Made by a program: the position numbers and the translations under genes. Positions 31,731 to 32,398 of a stretch of DNA of 32,398 nucleotides are shown one piece after another. The stretch is taken from positions 1 to 32,398 of the forward strand of contig JALWMR010000224.1 in NCBI GenBank assembly GCA_027083815.1, written 5' to 3'. The DNA comes from Thiotrichaceae bacterium. Lineage in GTDB: Bacteria; Pseudomonadota; Gammaproteobacteria; Thiotrichales; Thiotrichaceae. How positions within the stretch are numbered: position 1 is the stretch's first letter; every line of letters begins with the position of its first letter. Below the pieces are notes generated by a model that saw only the letters and a list, made by a program, of their open reading frames with translations, had not been told where the DNA came from and made no database searches.

Positions 31731-31768
31731 AAAAAAGTACACCCCCCCACTTTTTGCCCTTTTTCTCC
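31731..31768 (-). repeat. G-run/TGTAC repeat, copy 8 (reverse)
   Basis: On the minus strand it reads GGAGAAAAAGGGCAAAAAG, then TGGGGGGG, then TGTACTTTTTT. It ends 13 bp before the tmcA start codon, so it would be in the tmcA leader. Confidence 0.85.
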
Positions 31769-31781
31769 AGAGTTAATAAGC

Positions 31782-32398
31782 ATGGGCTTCTCGACAATAG
31801 CGCGTCATCTGTTTGTAGTATCTGGTTCACAGGAAAAAACACTGATTTGCGCTAAACAGCTATGCCAGAATCAGGACTACCAATTTATTAAAGAGCCGAA
31901 GCAGGCAAATAATCTACTGGGGCAAGCGTTTGATGCCGTTATTATTGATTTTAGTGCAGGTTTTGATGCCAATGCCTTTGGTGCAATAGCGGGGACGATA
32001 AAGGCAGGTGGTTTTCTTGTCATGATTATGCCAGCCTTGGCGCAGCAAAAGAAAAGCCTGTTTTTAAGCCGTTTTAGCAGGCTGGCAGAAAAGACCCATC
32101 AGGTACATTTTATCGATGCGCATCAATGCCCGCCGCCACTGTCAGTTGTTGATCATAAAGTCGATTTTGCCAGGGCGAAAGAAGACCAACAAATTGCCGT
32201 TAATAAAATCATTCATGTCCTGACAGGTCATCGTCGCCGTCCATTACTATTAACCGCCGATAGAGGGCGAGGCAAGTCGGCTACATTGGGCCTGGCGGCA
32301 AATAAGCTGATTAAGAAAGGCTATAAAAAAATCATTCTTTGTGCGCCTTCCCGCAAAGCAGCCGAAGTTGTTTTTCAATTTTCTCAGCTTGATTCAAG
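31782..32398 (+). CDS. tmcA: tRNA(Met) cytidine acetyltransferase, 5' part (3' end outside window)
   Basis: The frame from ATG 31782 stays open to the window edge (205 codons). It matches the N-terminal part of TmcA (E. coli YpfI): FDAVIIDFSAGFDANAFGAI and TIKAGGFLVMIMPA in the first domain, then the Walker A TADRGRGKSATLGLAANKL (158-176) of the helicase-like domain. TmcA makes N4-acetylcytidine at the wobble position of the elongator tRNA(Met), using ATP and acetyl-CoA. The acetyltransferase domain would lie beyond the window. The short leader contains repeat copy 8, and no strong ribosome-binding site is visible apart from GAG some 10 bp upstream. Confidence 0.9.
   Translation, partial: MGFSTIARHLFVVSGSQEKTLICAKQLCQNQDYQFIKEPKQANNLLGQAFDAVIIDFSAGFDANAFGAIAGTIKAGGFLVMIMPALAQQKKSLFLSRFSRLAEKTHQVHFIDAHQCPPPLSVVDHKVDFARAKEDQQIAVNKIIHVLTGHRRRPLLLTADRGRGKSATLGLAANKLIKKGYKKIILCAPSRKAAEVVFQFSQLDS

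Noticed and set aside
4422-31768. CRISPR array or regular tandem repeat
   Set aside because: The G-run copies are kilobases apart, in both orientations and without uniform spacers.
31297-31776. 159-codon open frame overlapping the end of nadE and the repeats
   Set aside because: It lies mostly in another frame of nadE and then runs through the repeat pair; composition is not protein-like and there is no supported start.
1-32398. tRNA, rRNA or prophage genes
   Set aside because: No cloverleaf-like sequence, rRNA stretch or phage structural or integrase gene was seen on either strand.

Overview
The window is an AT-rich piece of bacterial chromosome, most likely from a gammaproteobacterium. 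The best evidence is the gene order mrdA-rodA-mltB-(SPOR lipoprotein)-dacA-ybeD-lipB, together with ycgL, ibaG, comM, a DUF2058 (YaiL-type) gene and tmcA, all typical of that class. I cannot name the genus. Genes are densely packed and look intact. There is no rRNA, tRNA, CRISPR array, prophage or complete insertion sequence.

Layout. 1-257: 3' end of a group 2 truncated haemoglobin gene. 258-714: gene-free, with two Fur-like sites and a 158-bp palindromic MITE-like element flanked by a 5-bp direct repeat. 715-1689: an orphan NarL/LuxR-type response regulator and a small membrane protein. 1887-4346: a DUF1800/DUF1501 pair. 4464-6242 (minus): a DUF255 thioredoxin-fold protein with a signal peptide. 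6472-8220: aroC and a lipoprotein with 15 cysteines. 8439-13350: a chaperone-usher fimbrial locus with two related pilin genes on opposite strands. 13534-14492 (minus): ycgL and a membrane protein. 14656-16164: comM. 16252-16779 (minus): a cyclic-nucleotide-binding-domain protein. 16841-20533: ibaG, a TusA-like gene, a CDF metal transporter, an unrecognised 392-residue protein and a TauE/SafE-type permease. 20549-21712 (minus): a ParC-like small protein and a DUF4124 protein. 21801-28675 (minus): the cell-elongation and lipoate cluster. 28817-32398: a DUF2058 gene, mscL, nadE and the 5' part of tmcA.

The most unusual feature is a dispersed intergenic repeat. Its core is a run of five to seven G followed by TGTACTT, usually preceded by GGCAAAAA, and in its best copies it reads as a small hairpin (AAAAGTA, G-rich loop, TACTTTT). 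I count eight copies, in both orientations, none inside a gene. Two of them (31583-31610 and 31731-31768) form a large inverted pair between nadE and tmcA. A second, unrelated repeat family (terminus GAGACYTTTGCAC) has two palindromic copies, 473-630 and 6330-6406.

Functional themes. The mrdA-rodA-mltB-dacA genes build and trim the peptidoglycan of the side wall. The SPOR lipoprotein sits where rlpA usually lies but lacks the RlpA catalytic-type domain. The fimbrial locus encodes its own chaperone, a 961-residue usher with three copies of a (Y/F)DLxALYxxAFGKK motif after the signal peptide, and two pilins. The 16841-20533 block joins sulfur-relay, metal-export and possible sulfite-export genes. 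All functions are inferred from reading the sequence; no database search was run.
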